Assembly: GCF_003255815.1 (NCBI RefSeq)
Contig: NC_037670.1
Coordinates: 55,163,809 to 55,227,808 of the forward strand
Direction: 5' to 3'
Source of the DNA: Theropithecus gelada
Taxonomy: Eukaryota > Chordata > Mammalia > Primates > Cercopithecidae
DNA length: 64,000 bases
The translations under genes and the position numbers were made by a program. The notes under the pieces are model-generated. The model had not been told where the DNA came from and ran no database searches. It worked only from the letters and a program-made list of their open reading frames with translations. Positions 49,854 through 61,300 of this stretch are shown here, piece by piece (position 1 is the first letter of the stretch; every line of letters begins with the position of its first letter).

Positions 49854-50268
49854 AGCTGCAATGCTTTTTATAGGCAGAGATCAGGCAAAGAATTGTCATC
49901 ACTTGGGTGCTGGTCCCAGTGATTTGTAAAATGCCCTTTGTAGGCCAGCCCAGGCACTTTTGCTTAGGTGTATGGTCCACATATGTCACAATTTCATCTG
50001 TGGTCATGGCCTAAAAAGAAGAGTCAAATTATTCAGGAGTTGGGCTTTTATGGCCTAATCACACACTAGGAAAAACTCAGAAATAAGTTTTACAGTCCAA
50101 CACAAGTCCTGGCTTCGTCAACACCTCCTGTGAGTTGGGTCAAAGCAGAGGAGTCACAGCCTTAACGATGGGCAAGATCTATGTATAAGATGCCCAATCC
50201 CACCTGAAGATTGTGTTCCAGTAGGGGAGTGCCAGCCTCACAGGCGTGCTGAATCATGCATCACCAAA
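49854..50268. repeat. end of satellite block 2
   Basis: Continues copy 5 of the higher-order repeat after the Alu. The array stops near GAATCATGCATCACCAAACC (~50,268), about two-thirds through the unit as judged against ~38,760-38,790. Confidence 0.8.
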
Positions 50269-50274
50269 CCACAG

Positions 50275-50596
50275 GACAATGATGTCTACTTTTACCACTT
50301 TTATTCAATAGAGTACTGGAAGTCCCAGTCAGATCATTTATGCAAGACAAAGAAATAAAAGACATCCAAATAAAAAAGGAGAAAGTCAAATTGTCTCTGC
50401 AGATCACGTAATTGTCTATATAGCAAAAGTTAAATACTACACTAAAAATCTTTAGAATTAATAAAGAAATTCAGTAAAGCGGCAGAACACCAAATTAACA
50501 TACAAAAATTAGTAGGAGCATTTTTACATGACAAGAATAAGCCATCTGAAAAAAAATTCAAGAAAATATTATTTACCATAGCTATAAAAAATAAGT
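50275..50596 (+). mobile_element. L1 ORF2 fragment, sense, at the satellite edge
   Basis: ACAATGATGTCTACTTTTACC, ACTGGAAGTCCCAGTCAGATC and AAAGACATCCAAATAAAAAAGG are diverged L1 ORF2 text in sense orientation. It abuts the satellite end directly. Confidence 0.75.
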
Positions 50597-50599
50597 CTT

Positions 50600-50711
50600 A
50601 CTTCATTCTAAGTTCACACTTGTGGTAAGGTTTACCTTTATTTTTTATCATTTGGACGTTCAGTATTCTCCAACCCATTTGTTAAAAAGACTGTTCCTTT
50701 CTCATTTTGAG
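50600..50711 (-). mobile_element. L1 fragment, antisense (left of provirus)
   Basis: CCCATTTGTTAAAAAGACTG and TTCCTTTCTCATTTTGAG are reverse-complement L1 ORF2 text. The provirus splits it at TGAG; the remainder is at 56,199. Confidence 0.6.
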
Positions 50712-51132
50712 TGATAGAGACAGGGGACAGTCAACGGTCCTGGGCGAAACTCTACCTTCAAGCCTAAAACAGTAAGAAGGCTGAAAAACTGGACTGCTGG
50801 TTTCAGATGAAGCCCACCCTTTCCTGATTGTTTCTCTCTGAATAATTTCCACTTGTGCACTGGGAAAAGAAGTTGGAGCCATAGAAATTCACACCTTTTG
50901 GCAAGGGAGGAGCCTGGACTCTTCAGTTGCTATGTGGTGACCTGCTGTTTGTCAATATGTGAGGAGGGGGCCTGTTAACAGGAGTGTCTCTCATTTTGCT
51001 GACAGTTTTTTTTTCTTTTTCCTTTTTGCCCAATAAACTTTACTCCTCACCCTTCAGTGTGACTGTTAGCTCATTCATTCCTGTTCATGTGATAAGATTC
51101 TAGTTTTAGATGAAGGAAAAAGTTCTACAATA
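50712..51132 (+). mobile_element. 5' LTR of an ERV1-type provirus
   Basis: 421-bp LTR starting TGATAGAGACAG and ending at TTCTACAATA (terminal CA mutated to TA). It has polyadenylation signal CAATAAA (~51,031) followed by a CT-rich segment. It aligns along its length with 55,770-56,198 in the same orientation. The next bases, TTTTGGTGTCTAGATGTGGG (51,133 on), are in the position of a tRNA primer-binding site. Preceded by TGAG (50708-50711). Confidence 0.88.
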
Positions 51133-54100
51133 TTTTGGTGTCTAGATGTGGGGCTTGAGGAAGGGTAAGATGTAAACCAAAAATCTTTTTCTCCTTTGCT
51201 TGTAAGCATTTTCATCCTTGGACTTCTCCAAGGGTAGAGGAAACTGTGCACCACCCCACCCCAACAGCCCCAGGCACATGTGGGATAGACAGGTGAATGG
51301 CGGCTCCTCATCCCTGTCTCCTCTGGGCTGGAAAATGCCAGGCATTCATGGTGTCTTCCCCTTCACCGGCCAAGGGATCCAGCCTCATCCAACAACAATT
51401 AAGCTTTTTCCTCTGTTGAAGGAATCCATTTGCCTAAGAATGAAAATTTTCTTCCCTGCCCTTTTTTTCCCCCCTTTTATTCACACTCTCAGCAGTTTAC
51501 TTTTAAGCAACAGGCTTTTTCTTCTTTTTCTTAGAAAAAGTTTTGCTGGGCTAGGACCTCAACAATCACTGCTTATATTTTTTGCAGTTTTAAGTGAAAG
51601 GGTATTTGTGAGGTTGGTCTTGAGCTATGGCCAATCTGGTGTGCTTTGTACGTCATTCTCTATGGTTGTTAGGAAATTTTGCTGTAGGCCTCTATCTTGT
51701 TTTATGTTTTCAGGAGCATGACCTGTAACCACGTGGCAATGTTTTGTTTTGGTCTCTGCCATTTAAGGAATGAGTCCCTTCCGGTTTCCTATCAGCATGT
51801 AACTTTTGCCATTTGCAGATTCTCTTCCCCTTCACAAACTGCCTCAATTTTTTTTCCACTGAGCACCTGGTAAGTTACCTTTGATAAAGTTTGAAAGCCA
51901 GAAATACTGGCTGCTTGGCACTGCTAGAGTCAGGTAATAAGGAATTTAACAGGATTTTCTTAAAGAGTGCTCAACTTAATTAAAAGTGGATATCCAAATT
52001 ATAGGTATATTTTAAAAACCTTTATGTTTTTCTCTTCTGGGATCTTGTTTTGCTGGGAAAAGGTTTTTTTCTCAGTCAACTGAATTCTTTTTCTTTATTT
52101 TGTCTTGCCACTCTAATGCATGCATGAGAGGCCAGTAATTCAATCAGGAAATTGGCAAATTAAAAACCTTATGGTGACTGGGTTTTCTTCTGCCTGTCTG
52201 TGTAGTTGTATATGTGTTGTGTGTGTGATGTCTACAAAAAAGAGCTCTAATAAATTTATTTAAAAAATCATAAGCATTTGGATAAAATATTTTTTGAAGG
52301 GAAGATAAAAGCTGTGTACCTTTTAGTTCACATGACTGTTACTCTTTGAGAAATAAAAACAGCCTTAAAGATTATTGGCAAAACACAAATGTCATCAATA
52401 TACGAGTAGGTGAACTAAATTATGCAGGTCAGATACTAAGTTTGCTATATGTTTTAAGGTTATAAACTGCTTTTTTGGTTTTTTAGAACAGTTCAACCTT
52501 GCTTCACAATTGGTAAGACCTGAAGACAAATGGAATTAACCACACCCTTAATTATGCTGAAAGCAGCCAAACCCTTGGCTGCACCTAGCACATAATTAAA
52601 ACAACTTACCTGGTTTTACATTAAAGTAAAAATTGCTAGATGTTACCATTGTAACATGTAATTGAAACCACTGGAAGTAGATTTACATACAAGGTGTGTA
52701 AGAACAGTCAAATGTGTTTTAAATAAAAGATTGTAAGAAGGCATGGAAATATAAATTATTGCCTAGAGTCAAACAATTGTTTTGAATTACATAAGATAAA
52801 GCTAAAAGTTCAAACAAGTTGTAGAAGGATTGTAAAAATAAATGTTGCCAAAAAATTGTGTGTGAACATTAATTAAATTCAAAAAGGGTTTTTTATAAAT
52901 TTAGCATTGACATAAAAGCACAACAAGGTACTCTTAAGGCACTAATCTGCTCTTTAGCAAAATTTGTGAAGAATTATGAAAGGTTTTTGCTTTTTACATT
53001 TCTAAGCCATCATTTTGGTTAAATAATTTATGGTAATCTGAAATTTTATTTCATAACATCAAGTGTTTTAAACCCCTAACATGTAACATCCTTCTGAAAA
53101 TCAAACTCTAGTTACAAAATTGTCTTTCCTAATTCCTGGCTTTTGGATGCTAAAGAGGGCTCCTGGAGTATCCACAAGAGAAGTAAATAGGATTATATGA
53201 CAGGTTTAGTTACAGAGAATTGCCAAAATGGTGTTCAATATTCTTTAGATTATATGGTGGTGAATAATACTAATACATGTTCCAAAATTGTATGGGATTT
53301 CTAAAATTCTAATGTCTGAAGTATATGCTATACCACAATTAAGGTTGTTAAGTTATTGTAAACCACAGAAATAACCAAAATTTTTTGTCAATCATGTTTC
53401 TGACTGTAACTATCCTGGACATTTTGTTATACACAGACAATTGCTGTCTTGTTTTGATTTTTTTCAAAAAAATCATTTTTAATCAGCTATAGAACTTTGA
53501 CAGGTGCTCTCAAATGCATGTTTCTGATAACTTTGGAGCTTGTGACATTGGAATATAGGAAAAACGTACAGGACTCATGAAGAGCTAAAATGTTCATGAA
53601 TATTAAACAAAACAAGAGTTAACTGAATGGACTGGACAAATAGAAAACTGAAGTAATCTTGCTGACTTTTGCTTGTAACATTACTGATCATTGTATTGTT
53701 TACCAGCATCAAGGAAACTTATTTTGAGCTTATTTGCAGCCTTTAATATTTGACTAAGGTGCACTCCTGTGAACAAAATTTGGAGCATGTTTGTCTCTCT
53801 GCCTGGCTTCTCCAGAATTTGAAAAATAATGTGAGTATTCTTAACCTATGGCAATATGGCTGTTTGCATCGGGTATGCTTCCCTTTATGGAATCAAGCTC
53901 AACTTGCAGAGCCAATAAAAGCCCGTTGGAAAAACTGGCCTCACACCTCATCTATACAGTCCTTGTGCAGGGTTCCTGATCTGTGGTAAGTAAAGAATGA
54001 TACTTTCTGATAGGCCCAGGAGCCCCAAGTTTATCTTGGGACCTCAAGAGGAGAGGATCACCCAATTCATAAGTATTTGATAGTACAAACCCATGGCTGG

Positions 54101-55769
54101 GCTTGACTTTAGAAAGTCCTATCTAAAATTTCTTGTGGAACAGAGTACCATCAAAGCCAATGTAAAAGACCTATGTAAAAATAATTATACTTGCTGCACT
54201 TTATGCAAATAATCAGGCCAAGTATAAGACTGAAGTTTATTTCACAAATAACTTAGTCCTATCATGATTTGTTTTTAACAGAAAAGAGGACTGGATAAAG
54301 ATTATGTTTCAAAACTTATTATACATTTGTCATTAAATTCTAAACTCATTAGTTTTGAGTTTTTGCCTACATTTTAGATCAACCCTGTTTATTCCTGTGA
54401 ACCAACTAGTGATCTTCAACTGTAGCTCAGAAGAAACAAAAAGGGATGGGTAATGTAAAAATCTGGATTAATATTCTATTTCTGGGCAATTATCCTGCAA
54501 ATCCTGCAGAGTGATGGGTATAAATTGGGTGCCCATCCCAATCTCAGTAAGCATAACTACAGCCACTAGTTATCTGGGTGTGTCAAAAGACATTCTTTTC
54601 TCTCCCTTGTGGAAAAAGGACTCAATTCCATAGCTTCATTTTAGCATTCAGCTCATAAGGAGTCTATGCAATCCTCTGAGACATAGTTTTGTCCCAACCT
54701 CAATTCTAAGCTTCAGGTTGAAGCCCTAGGAAAGAATATGGGATCTGAGAAATCCACAGGCAGATGATAATGGAGGTTAAAAGGCACAGTGCAGATGAGC
54801 ATGACTAATTCCAGCCGATTAAGCCAAGCCTCCCATTTCATAGATAAAGATCATGCAACGATCTGTGGAATAAATGAGGTCTAGTCAACTCCAGAACCAC
54901 AGACAGCAGGAGAGATAGGGTAAGAGCAAATATTTCCACCCCCCTAGGCCTCCCTGTTAACTGGGGTGAAAGCTGCTTGGACACCCATGGGTGGCACCCT
55001 GTCACAATCACTGGGACTTGGGGATACAAGGATGGAAGGGGAAAAGAGAACATTCTTTCTTCTGTCAACATACCCTGGGTATTTGCTAGGACAAAAAAGG
55101 AACCAGGGACACCTGCTCCTCTCTTCCTAGATGAGTAGCCATTCATTCATCTTCAGTCGATACCCTTTTCAAATGCATCCTGAACCCTTGGGACTCCTTT
55201 GAAAACATGCTTTTTTCCTTTTATCTCCTCTGTCTTCTCTTTACAGATAGGTAATCATGTCTTCATACTATGGGGCAGTCCCCTCAGATGCATCCTCCAA
55301 GCTTGGAAGAATTAATTTCCCAAACCTTAGACTGAGTGGCTTGGGATTGGAGTCAGAACAAAAGAACCCAGAAGCCTGACATGCTGGCAAAAGGGTAAAA
55401 GATTTTTTTTTTTCTTTTTTTCCCCAGTTGGGCTTTTGGCCCCCCTCTCCCTATGCGAACTGGTAAAATACCTTGGAATTTTTGAGCTGTCCTTGCCACC
55501 TTCCCTGTTTTGTTTTAATACATGCTTTTTAATAACCCAGTTTGATTCTTCCCACCTTCAGGCTACCAAACTTCAAACAGTCACACAACCACAGCCTTGG
55601 ACAATGGCCCCTTTCATAGGGGACACTTAGATAGGCCTCTTAGGGAGATCTGACTGCCATTTTTCCAAAACAGTGCCCCCTGTCAGCAGGAAGCAGTTAA
55701 AAGTGTTTTTTGTCCTCATCTTTATTTTGATTCTAACAGCAGTTAGATGTACTTCTTTAGAGAGGGAAA
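51133..55769 (+). mobile_element. provirus interior, no intact viral gene
   Basis: About 4.6 kb between two matching LTRs. It begins with the primer-binding-site-like sequence and ends with a polypurine tract AGAGAGGGAAA (55,759-55,769). The longest frame is 167 codons (51,218-51,721), without a gag, protease, reverse transcriptase, integrase or envelope motif I can recognise. The interior is AT-rich and shorter than an 8-9-kb autonomous provirus, so it is either an internally deleted or a non-autonomous element that was mobilised by others. Confidence 0.75.
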
Positions 55770-56198
55770 TAACAGAGTTAGAAAACAGCCAAGGGTCCTG
55801 GGCGAAACCCCATCTTCAAGCCTAAAACAGCCTGAAGGCTAAAAAATCAGACTGCTGGTCCCAGATGAAGCCTGCCTTTTTCTAACTGATTCTCTCTGAA
55901 TAATGTCCACCTGCACACTGGAGGAAGGGAGTGAAGTCGTGGAAAGTTTACCCCTTGTGCAGGGAGGAGCAGCCTGGCCTCTTCAGTTTCTGTGTGATGG
56001 TCTGGTGTTCACCAGTCTAGGAGGTGGAACCTGTAAACAGGACTCCGACTCACTTTGTTGAGGTTTTTTTTTTTTTTTCTTTTTCCGGTTTTTAACCCAA
56101 TCAACTCTACTCCTCATCCTTCAGAGTGTCCCTGAGCCTAATCTTTCCTAGTCATGTGACAAGAACCCAATTTTGCTGAAGGAGAAAGTTCTGCAACA
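55770..56198 (+). mobile_element. 3' LTR of the ERV1-type provirus
   Basis: 429-bp partner of the 5' LTR; begins TAACAGAG (TG mutated to TA) and ends CTGCAACA. It shares GGTCCTGGGCGAAAC, TCTTCAAGCCTAAAACAG, GATGAAGCC, TCTCTCTGAATAAT and the CTACTCCTCA, CCTTCAG end with the 5' LTR. Followed by TGAG at 56199-56202, duplicating 50708-50711. The two LTRs differ at many sites, so the insertion is old. Confidence 0.9.
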
Positions 56199-56429
56199 TG
56201 AGAATTTGGAACCCTCATTTAAGATAAGCTTAGTATATGCATGTGGCTTCTTTTATCTGTTTCAACATTTTTCTGTCTTTATGCCAACACCACAGTATTT
56301 TGAGTACCGTAAATTTGCAACATATTTTTAAACAAAAAAAGAATTACACCTCTGAGTTTATTGTTTATTTCCAGGTTATTTGGCTACTTGTGGTTTTTTT
56401 GAGTGTTTACAGAAATTATAGGGCAATAT
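56199..56429 (-). mobile_element. L1 fragment, antisense (between provirus and Alu)
   Basis: Resumes the antisense L1 after the provirus; text such as TTCTGTCTTTATGCCAACACC matches reverse-complement L1 ORF2 (TTTTATGCCAATACCATG). Confidence 0.6.
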
Positions 56430-56693
56430 TTTGGTGGCTCACTCCTGTGATCCCAGAACTTTGGGAAGCCAAGGCAGGTGGATTGCTTGAGCCCAGGAGT
56501 TTGAGACCAGCCTGGGCAATATGGTGAAACCCTGTTTCTACAAAAAATACAAAAACTTGCTGAGCCTGGTGGCATGCACCTGCAGTCCCAGTTACTTGTA
56601 AGGCTGAGGTGAAAACATCAATTGAGCTTGAGAAGTCAAGGCTACAGTAAGCCATGATTATGACACTGCACTCCAGCCTGCATGACACAGCTA
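56430..56693 (+). mobile_element. old Alu (AluJ-like), sense
   Basis: Strongly diverged dimeric Alu lacking a clear head and A tail (GGTGGCTCACTCCTGTGATCCC to CACTCCAGCCTGCATGACAC), inserted in the antisense L1. Confidence 0.88.
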
Positions 56694-57065
56694 AATATTG
56701 ATTCAAACATTTTAGAATATTTTAGTACTGCTTCAAAAAGTTCCATTGGTTTTTTTGAAAGAGATCTCATTGATTTGTAGATCATTTTGAATATCATTAA
56801 CATCTAAAGAAACTTACACGTTCTAATTCTTGAAAAATAGTATGCCAAATAATTTGTTAAGTTTTCACATATATGCAGGCATGCTAATTTTCTTTTGGTT
56901 TTTAATTTCCAGTTATATTTCATTGTAGTCAGAAATACTTTTTATGATTACCATTTGTTTATGCTAAAACTTGCATTCTAGCTTAGAAGTTTGCCTATCT
57001 TAGTACACGTGCCATACGCAATTAGAAATATTATGTATTATGCTATTGTTGGGTGAAATGTTTTG
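56694..57065 (-). mobile_element. L1 fragment, antisense (right of Alu)
   Basis: CCATTGGTTTTTTTGAAAGAG, CTCATTGATTTGTAGATC and TTGTTGGGTGAAATG, then TTTTGTAGAT, are reverse-complement L1 ORF2 motifs continuing the same element. Confidence 0.65.
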
Positions 57066-57560
57066 TAGATTATTCCCAGATCTTATTTTTCTTTTTAACC
57101 TTTTATTTCCCTTTGCATTTGCGTTTATCTTTATTTTTTCTTTATTTTTTCTTTACTTTCATTTTTTTCTATTAATTTTATTTCTATTTTTCTTTTTTCT
57201 CATTACATTCTCATTTCAAATTTTCTAGAATTCTTGCTTGTAATGTTTTATTTAATGTTTTTGTTTCTTTTATTTCCATTCATATCCCCTATTATTTTTC
57301 TCCACATTTCTTTTTTCATTTTTCTAATTCTTAAAATTTTCTTATTTTATTGCAAATTATTCATTTCTCTTGATTTTATTGTATTTATTATCTTCATCTT
57401 CATTTTATTTTTCACTGATCTTAATCACATTTGTTTATTTTTCTTTATTTCAGTTTGTCCTTACTATTTCTTAATTACTTTAAATTTATCTTTATATTTC
57501 ATTTTCATTCTCTTGACTTCATTTGTTTCACTTTATTTTTCTATATTTTGCTTTGTAAAA
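57066..57560. repeat. pyrimidine-rich, T-dominated low-complexity tract
   Basis: About 500 bp in which the plus strand is mostly T with C and A, in irregular TTATTTTTC / TTTCTTT / CATTTTT units and almost no G. The hydrophobic Phe/Leu/Ile-rich open frames seen here (57,040-57,572) simply reflect this composition. Likely an expanded, decayed simple repeat. Confidence 0.75.
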
Positions 57561-57942
57561 CAGAAGGGATGAGCTATTTTAGACTGGCTTAGCCATAGTG
57601 GTCAAGATTGCTGAGGCTCTCTGGCAGCCACTATACCCCAGGAGTCTCCAACCCAGAGTATAGTCAGGGCCTCCTAGCAGGATTGCTAAGATCCCTGGGC
57701 AGATCTTTCATTGTTACAGGCCCATCTAGCATTCAGTGTCATGGGCCATTTCTGCTGCTTTCTGAAGCCTGCTGCAAGTCTTAGTGTTGCTAGGCCAAGA
57801 CTCTGACTCCCTCTTTGTGTCCCAATGGATCCCCCACACATAATCCAGGGCACTGACTTCTTTCCCAGGAGAGGGCCACACCCACTCCACTGCAGCAGGG
57901 CATGTTTGGACCATATGTGTCTTTTCTTTGTTATAAAAGAAG
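57561..57942. other. intergenic sequence, GC-moderate
   Basis: No gene or repeat recognised. Confidence 0.4.
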
Positions 57943-58254
57943 TTTTTTTTGTTTTTTGAGATGGAGTCTTACTCTGTTGCCCAGGCTGGAGTGCACTGAC
58001 GTGATCTCAGCTCACTGCAACCTGCAACCTCCGCCTCCCGGGTTCAAGTGATTCTCCTGCCTCAGCCTCCCAAGTAGCTGGGATTACAGGTGTCTGCCAC
58101 TACACCCAGCTAATTTTTTTTTTTTTTTGTATTTTTAGTAAAGATAGCGTTTCACCATGTTAGCCAGACTGGTTTCGAACTCCTAACCTCAGGTGATCCA
58201 CCTGCCTTGCCTCCAAAACTGCTGGGATTACACGTGTAAGCCACCGTGCCCAGC
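57943..58254 (-). mobile_element. Alu element, antisense
   Basis: Reverse-complement Alu, T-rich tail to CCACCGTGCCCAGC. The internal A-rich linker is expanded (T13 on plus at ~58,117-58,129). Confidence 0.95.
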
Positions 58255-60100
58255 TGAGAAAAAAAATTTTTTTTAACTTGACATATAACTTATTATGAAA
58301 ATGTCAGCTTTATGGGTAGATATACATGCAAATATGTGCAAAAATGAACATTTCTACATCTTATTTAACGATTTCATAGAGTTGCTATTTTACCCTTTCC
58401 TGTCTTTATATGTTCAATGGGAAAATCTTCAGTGAAGACTCCTCAGTATGATAGACAAAATGTTGTGCATTGATAGATGCAGTGAAGTAACTTCTGGTTT
58501 TCACTTGGAGCTCTCACAGCTAGGATTAAAAACCCTTGGTTGTAAACTCACATGATGAGGAGTTATAGTCTGCCATCATAATTGTTTTCAATTTGCCAAG
58601 GGAAAAAGTGGGAAATTGTTTCCCTCAGACCTACTCATCTCCCTTTCATAGGTTTTCAGGGTGTGCACTGTCCAGATTGCTTAGAAGCTCATGATCATGG
58701 AGGTCGTATTTGTCAAGAGAAAGCTTTGTTGCAGGATTAAGTGAAGGTGTTTACCACTCAGGACCCATGGGTCCTCCAGAGGCAGGATGAGCTTAAAAAT
58801 CATTCCTGAATCCAGAAAGTAATGACAGAAGTTGGGGGCTGCCCACAGGAGAAAGAAAAATGCTCCCTTTTCCTTTCCAAGTGGTCACTGCTTATTCTGG
58901 CATTACTCTTGCTTCTGACTACGATGTGTTTCTTAGTCATCTTTCTTGGTATTCCACTGACTGTGCATCTAAGGAAAAGATGAGATGGATGAGAGTGGTA
59001 AAGAGAACAACTGCATCCTTCTATAGCCGATGCCTTGGTGAGTTTTGAAGCACACTGAGCACTCGGAAATCCTTCCTCACTATGGGGTAAGTTATGTCAA
59101 ATTCGACTCCCATGGAAATGGCACCAGGTTCAAGATGTCAAAGAAGAGACTCAGAACCAGTGAATGAGATATGGAGTTTTACTGGGGACTTACATAGAGG
59201 GGAGAAGGTCCAGTGTCAGTGGGCTTAGCAGGATAACCATGCCCACTTGCAGAAAGCATGCAGTTTGTATAGCATTTTTATTTAGCACTTTTTTTCTGAG
59301 CAACCTTTCACCTGTCAGACTTCATTTAACAAAAAAGGAATGGCCTCAATTCCCTGTGTGGCCTATGTTCCATGCCACAGGATGGGACAGACCAGGGGCT
59401 CAGATGTTCCTCATAGATAAAAAACAATCTCCAGGTTGGCCACTACTAGATTTTTTAGCTTAAAACTCTGAACATTCAGAAGCATTTTTTATACATGGTC
59501 AGACTCCAGGTATGCCCGAGTCAAGTTAACACTGTCAGTTGCATCCATCACACAGGCTGGTTCAGGCAGTGGAGGTTCTTCTTCCTGAGACTATATTCAA
59601 AAAAGTATTTGCTTTTTCTTGAATCATTGGGTTGACAGTTTACTAAAGGCCTGAAGTGTGTGCACATTGCTGGTACAGTTGTCTAAGTTAATGAGATGGC
59701 TTCATAGTTGGTAGGGCCTGTTCCCGTTACAGGTGTGACTGGGTGTGTACAGGCTGCTGAGGTGCCTCTTTTCCAGACTTTCATTGGACCATGACATTCT
59801 GAGGCCCCAGTTCCACCATTTTCCAAGGTGGGACATGCTGAACCAGTCCCTGGAATTGTGGTTCAAGGTGACCAGGCTGCGGCTGCTCTTTAAAAGGCAG
59901 AACTGCCAGGTCTGTGTCTTATTTTCCTTGTCATTCTAACGTATCTTTTGATACGGAGACGAGCAAAGTCTGAGTATGTGACAGCCCTCCTGCTAGAGTT
60001 GGTACTATTTATACATGACTCTTAAGAGTCAAAGTAGGTTGAGAGATCTCTCTTCCTGGCACAGCCTGAGTAGGCTAGAGTACTGTGACCCTTACAGCTT
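58255..60100. other. unassigned sequence, possibly containing an antisense LTR
   Basis: No intact gene. A stretch at ~59,090-59,700 (CTTCATTTAACAAAAAAGG, CCATGCCACAGGATGGGAC, CCAGGTTGGCCACTACTAG) has the look of a primate interspersed LTR-type repeat, but I could not delimit it. At ~59,029-59,046, CCTTGGTGAG resembles a splice donor after a 62-codon plus-strand frame; isolated and weak. Confidence 0.35.
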
Positions 60101-60103
60101 AGC

Positions 60104-61300
60104 TCATGCAGTCTTCAGAGGAATTTCAAAAACCATAGGATGAGGGGGTAGAGAAAAAGCTGGTATAAATGACAAGTTGCAGGTGAAATAATTGGAGGCA
60201 GGAAGAGAACGGGACCTGCTTGGAACAGTACACACACTGCCTGGGTACAGCTGAACAGTCAAGCCAGTTCTCTGATTTGGGCCTTGTGCAGTGGGACTAA
60301 CAGGCCCACTTCTGCTCTGGCCTGGATGCTGAACACTGGTTCTAGAACCAAATGTGGATTCTGGACTCGGGAATTCCAGTTGGGTTTCACAGGCCAGTGA
60401 AGTGAGGAGGCCCAGGTGGGCCCACAAAAGTGGCTGTGGGTGAGCTTACGCCACACATGACTGGCTGCTTCTATGCCTACATTCACAAGAGAGATCTTCT
60501 TCCTCAAAGGCATGCCCAGGGAGATCTGAGGCTCATAGGAGCCAAGTGAAGAAAAAAGGTGATGCCTCAGCCCAGTGCTTTTGCCCTTCCTGGCTTGTGG
60601 CTTTGGGGGCTCAAAGTGCTCATCAGAAAAATGGGCAATGAAAGACTGGCTGCTCATCCCACTTTTACCAGGCGACTGCACAATGCTCACTCTGCAGCTC
60701 CAGGTACAGCCTGTGTTTCAAAAAGCTGGGGGATCTCTGGGCTGAGTTCAGGAGTCCCCCTCAGGGACTCATCCTGCCTACCCCTCTGTGCCCACCTGAC
60801 AGCTCACTATGTCTGCTGTATGCCACCCTTATTGCCTGCTCTTGCCAAGCCCATGTCTCCCTGGGTTGGCTGGGGGCACATGCTCACTGAAGCCCAGGTG
60901 GCCTGACCATCCTTCCTCCAATGTACAGCCTTAGGCAGGTGCCACCCAGGTTTTCTCCTAGAATGTGATCTCAGGGGATCGCAGCAGCACATTCCACTCT
61001 AACTTACTGACTAGTTAATCAAAAAGTCACTTAATGTACCAAGGTGGGTGTGGGCCTTGACACTCTTGATATCCTTCCTCTAGTGGGGCTGCCATCCTTA
61101 TTTCTTGGTGGAAAAAGCTAGCAGGTGAGGCAGGATTCAAGTGCTAGGGACAGGGCAGAGAACCCAGGCTGGCCTCACCCAGGGCCCTCTGTGGCTCCTG
61201 CAGGCAGGAGGGCTCCATGGAGCTTCAGACCCCTTTTCTAGGATGGTGCCCATAGCCCCTTCCTGGATCTCCAAGAAGGGCCCAGTCTTTCTGCAACCTG
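60104..61300. other. GC-moderate unassigned block with a 143-codon minus-strand frame
   Basis: On the minus strand, 60,690-60,259 is open for 143 codons (starts MSIVQSPGKSGMSSQSFIAH; contains EPPKPQARKGK and SLGMPLRKKISLVN). It has plausible soluble-protein composition but no domain I recognise, and overlapping frames occur on both strands. No splice sites or promoter could be tied to it. It may be a fragment of a gene copied into this region, or chance. Confidence 0.3.

Noticed and set aside
52600..53600. Search for tRNA or small RNA genes in the AT-rich provirus interior
   Set aside because: No A/B box pair or cloverleaf found by eye; sequence is simply AT-rich.
57040..57572. Two hydrophobic frames resembling membrane proteins
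   Set aside because: Composition artefact of the T-rich low-complexity tract; nearly all codons are TTT, TTA, CTT or ATT.
59029..59046. Splice-donor-like GGTGAG after a 62-codon frame
   Set aside because: No matching acceptor, promoter or homologous protein; short donor matches occur by chance often.
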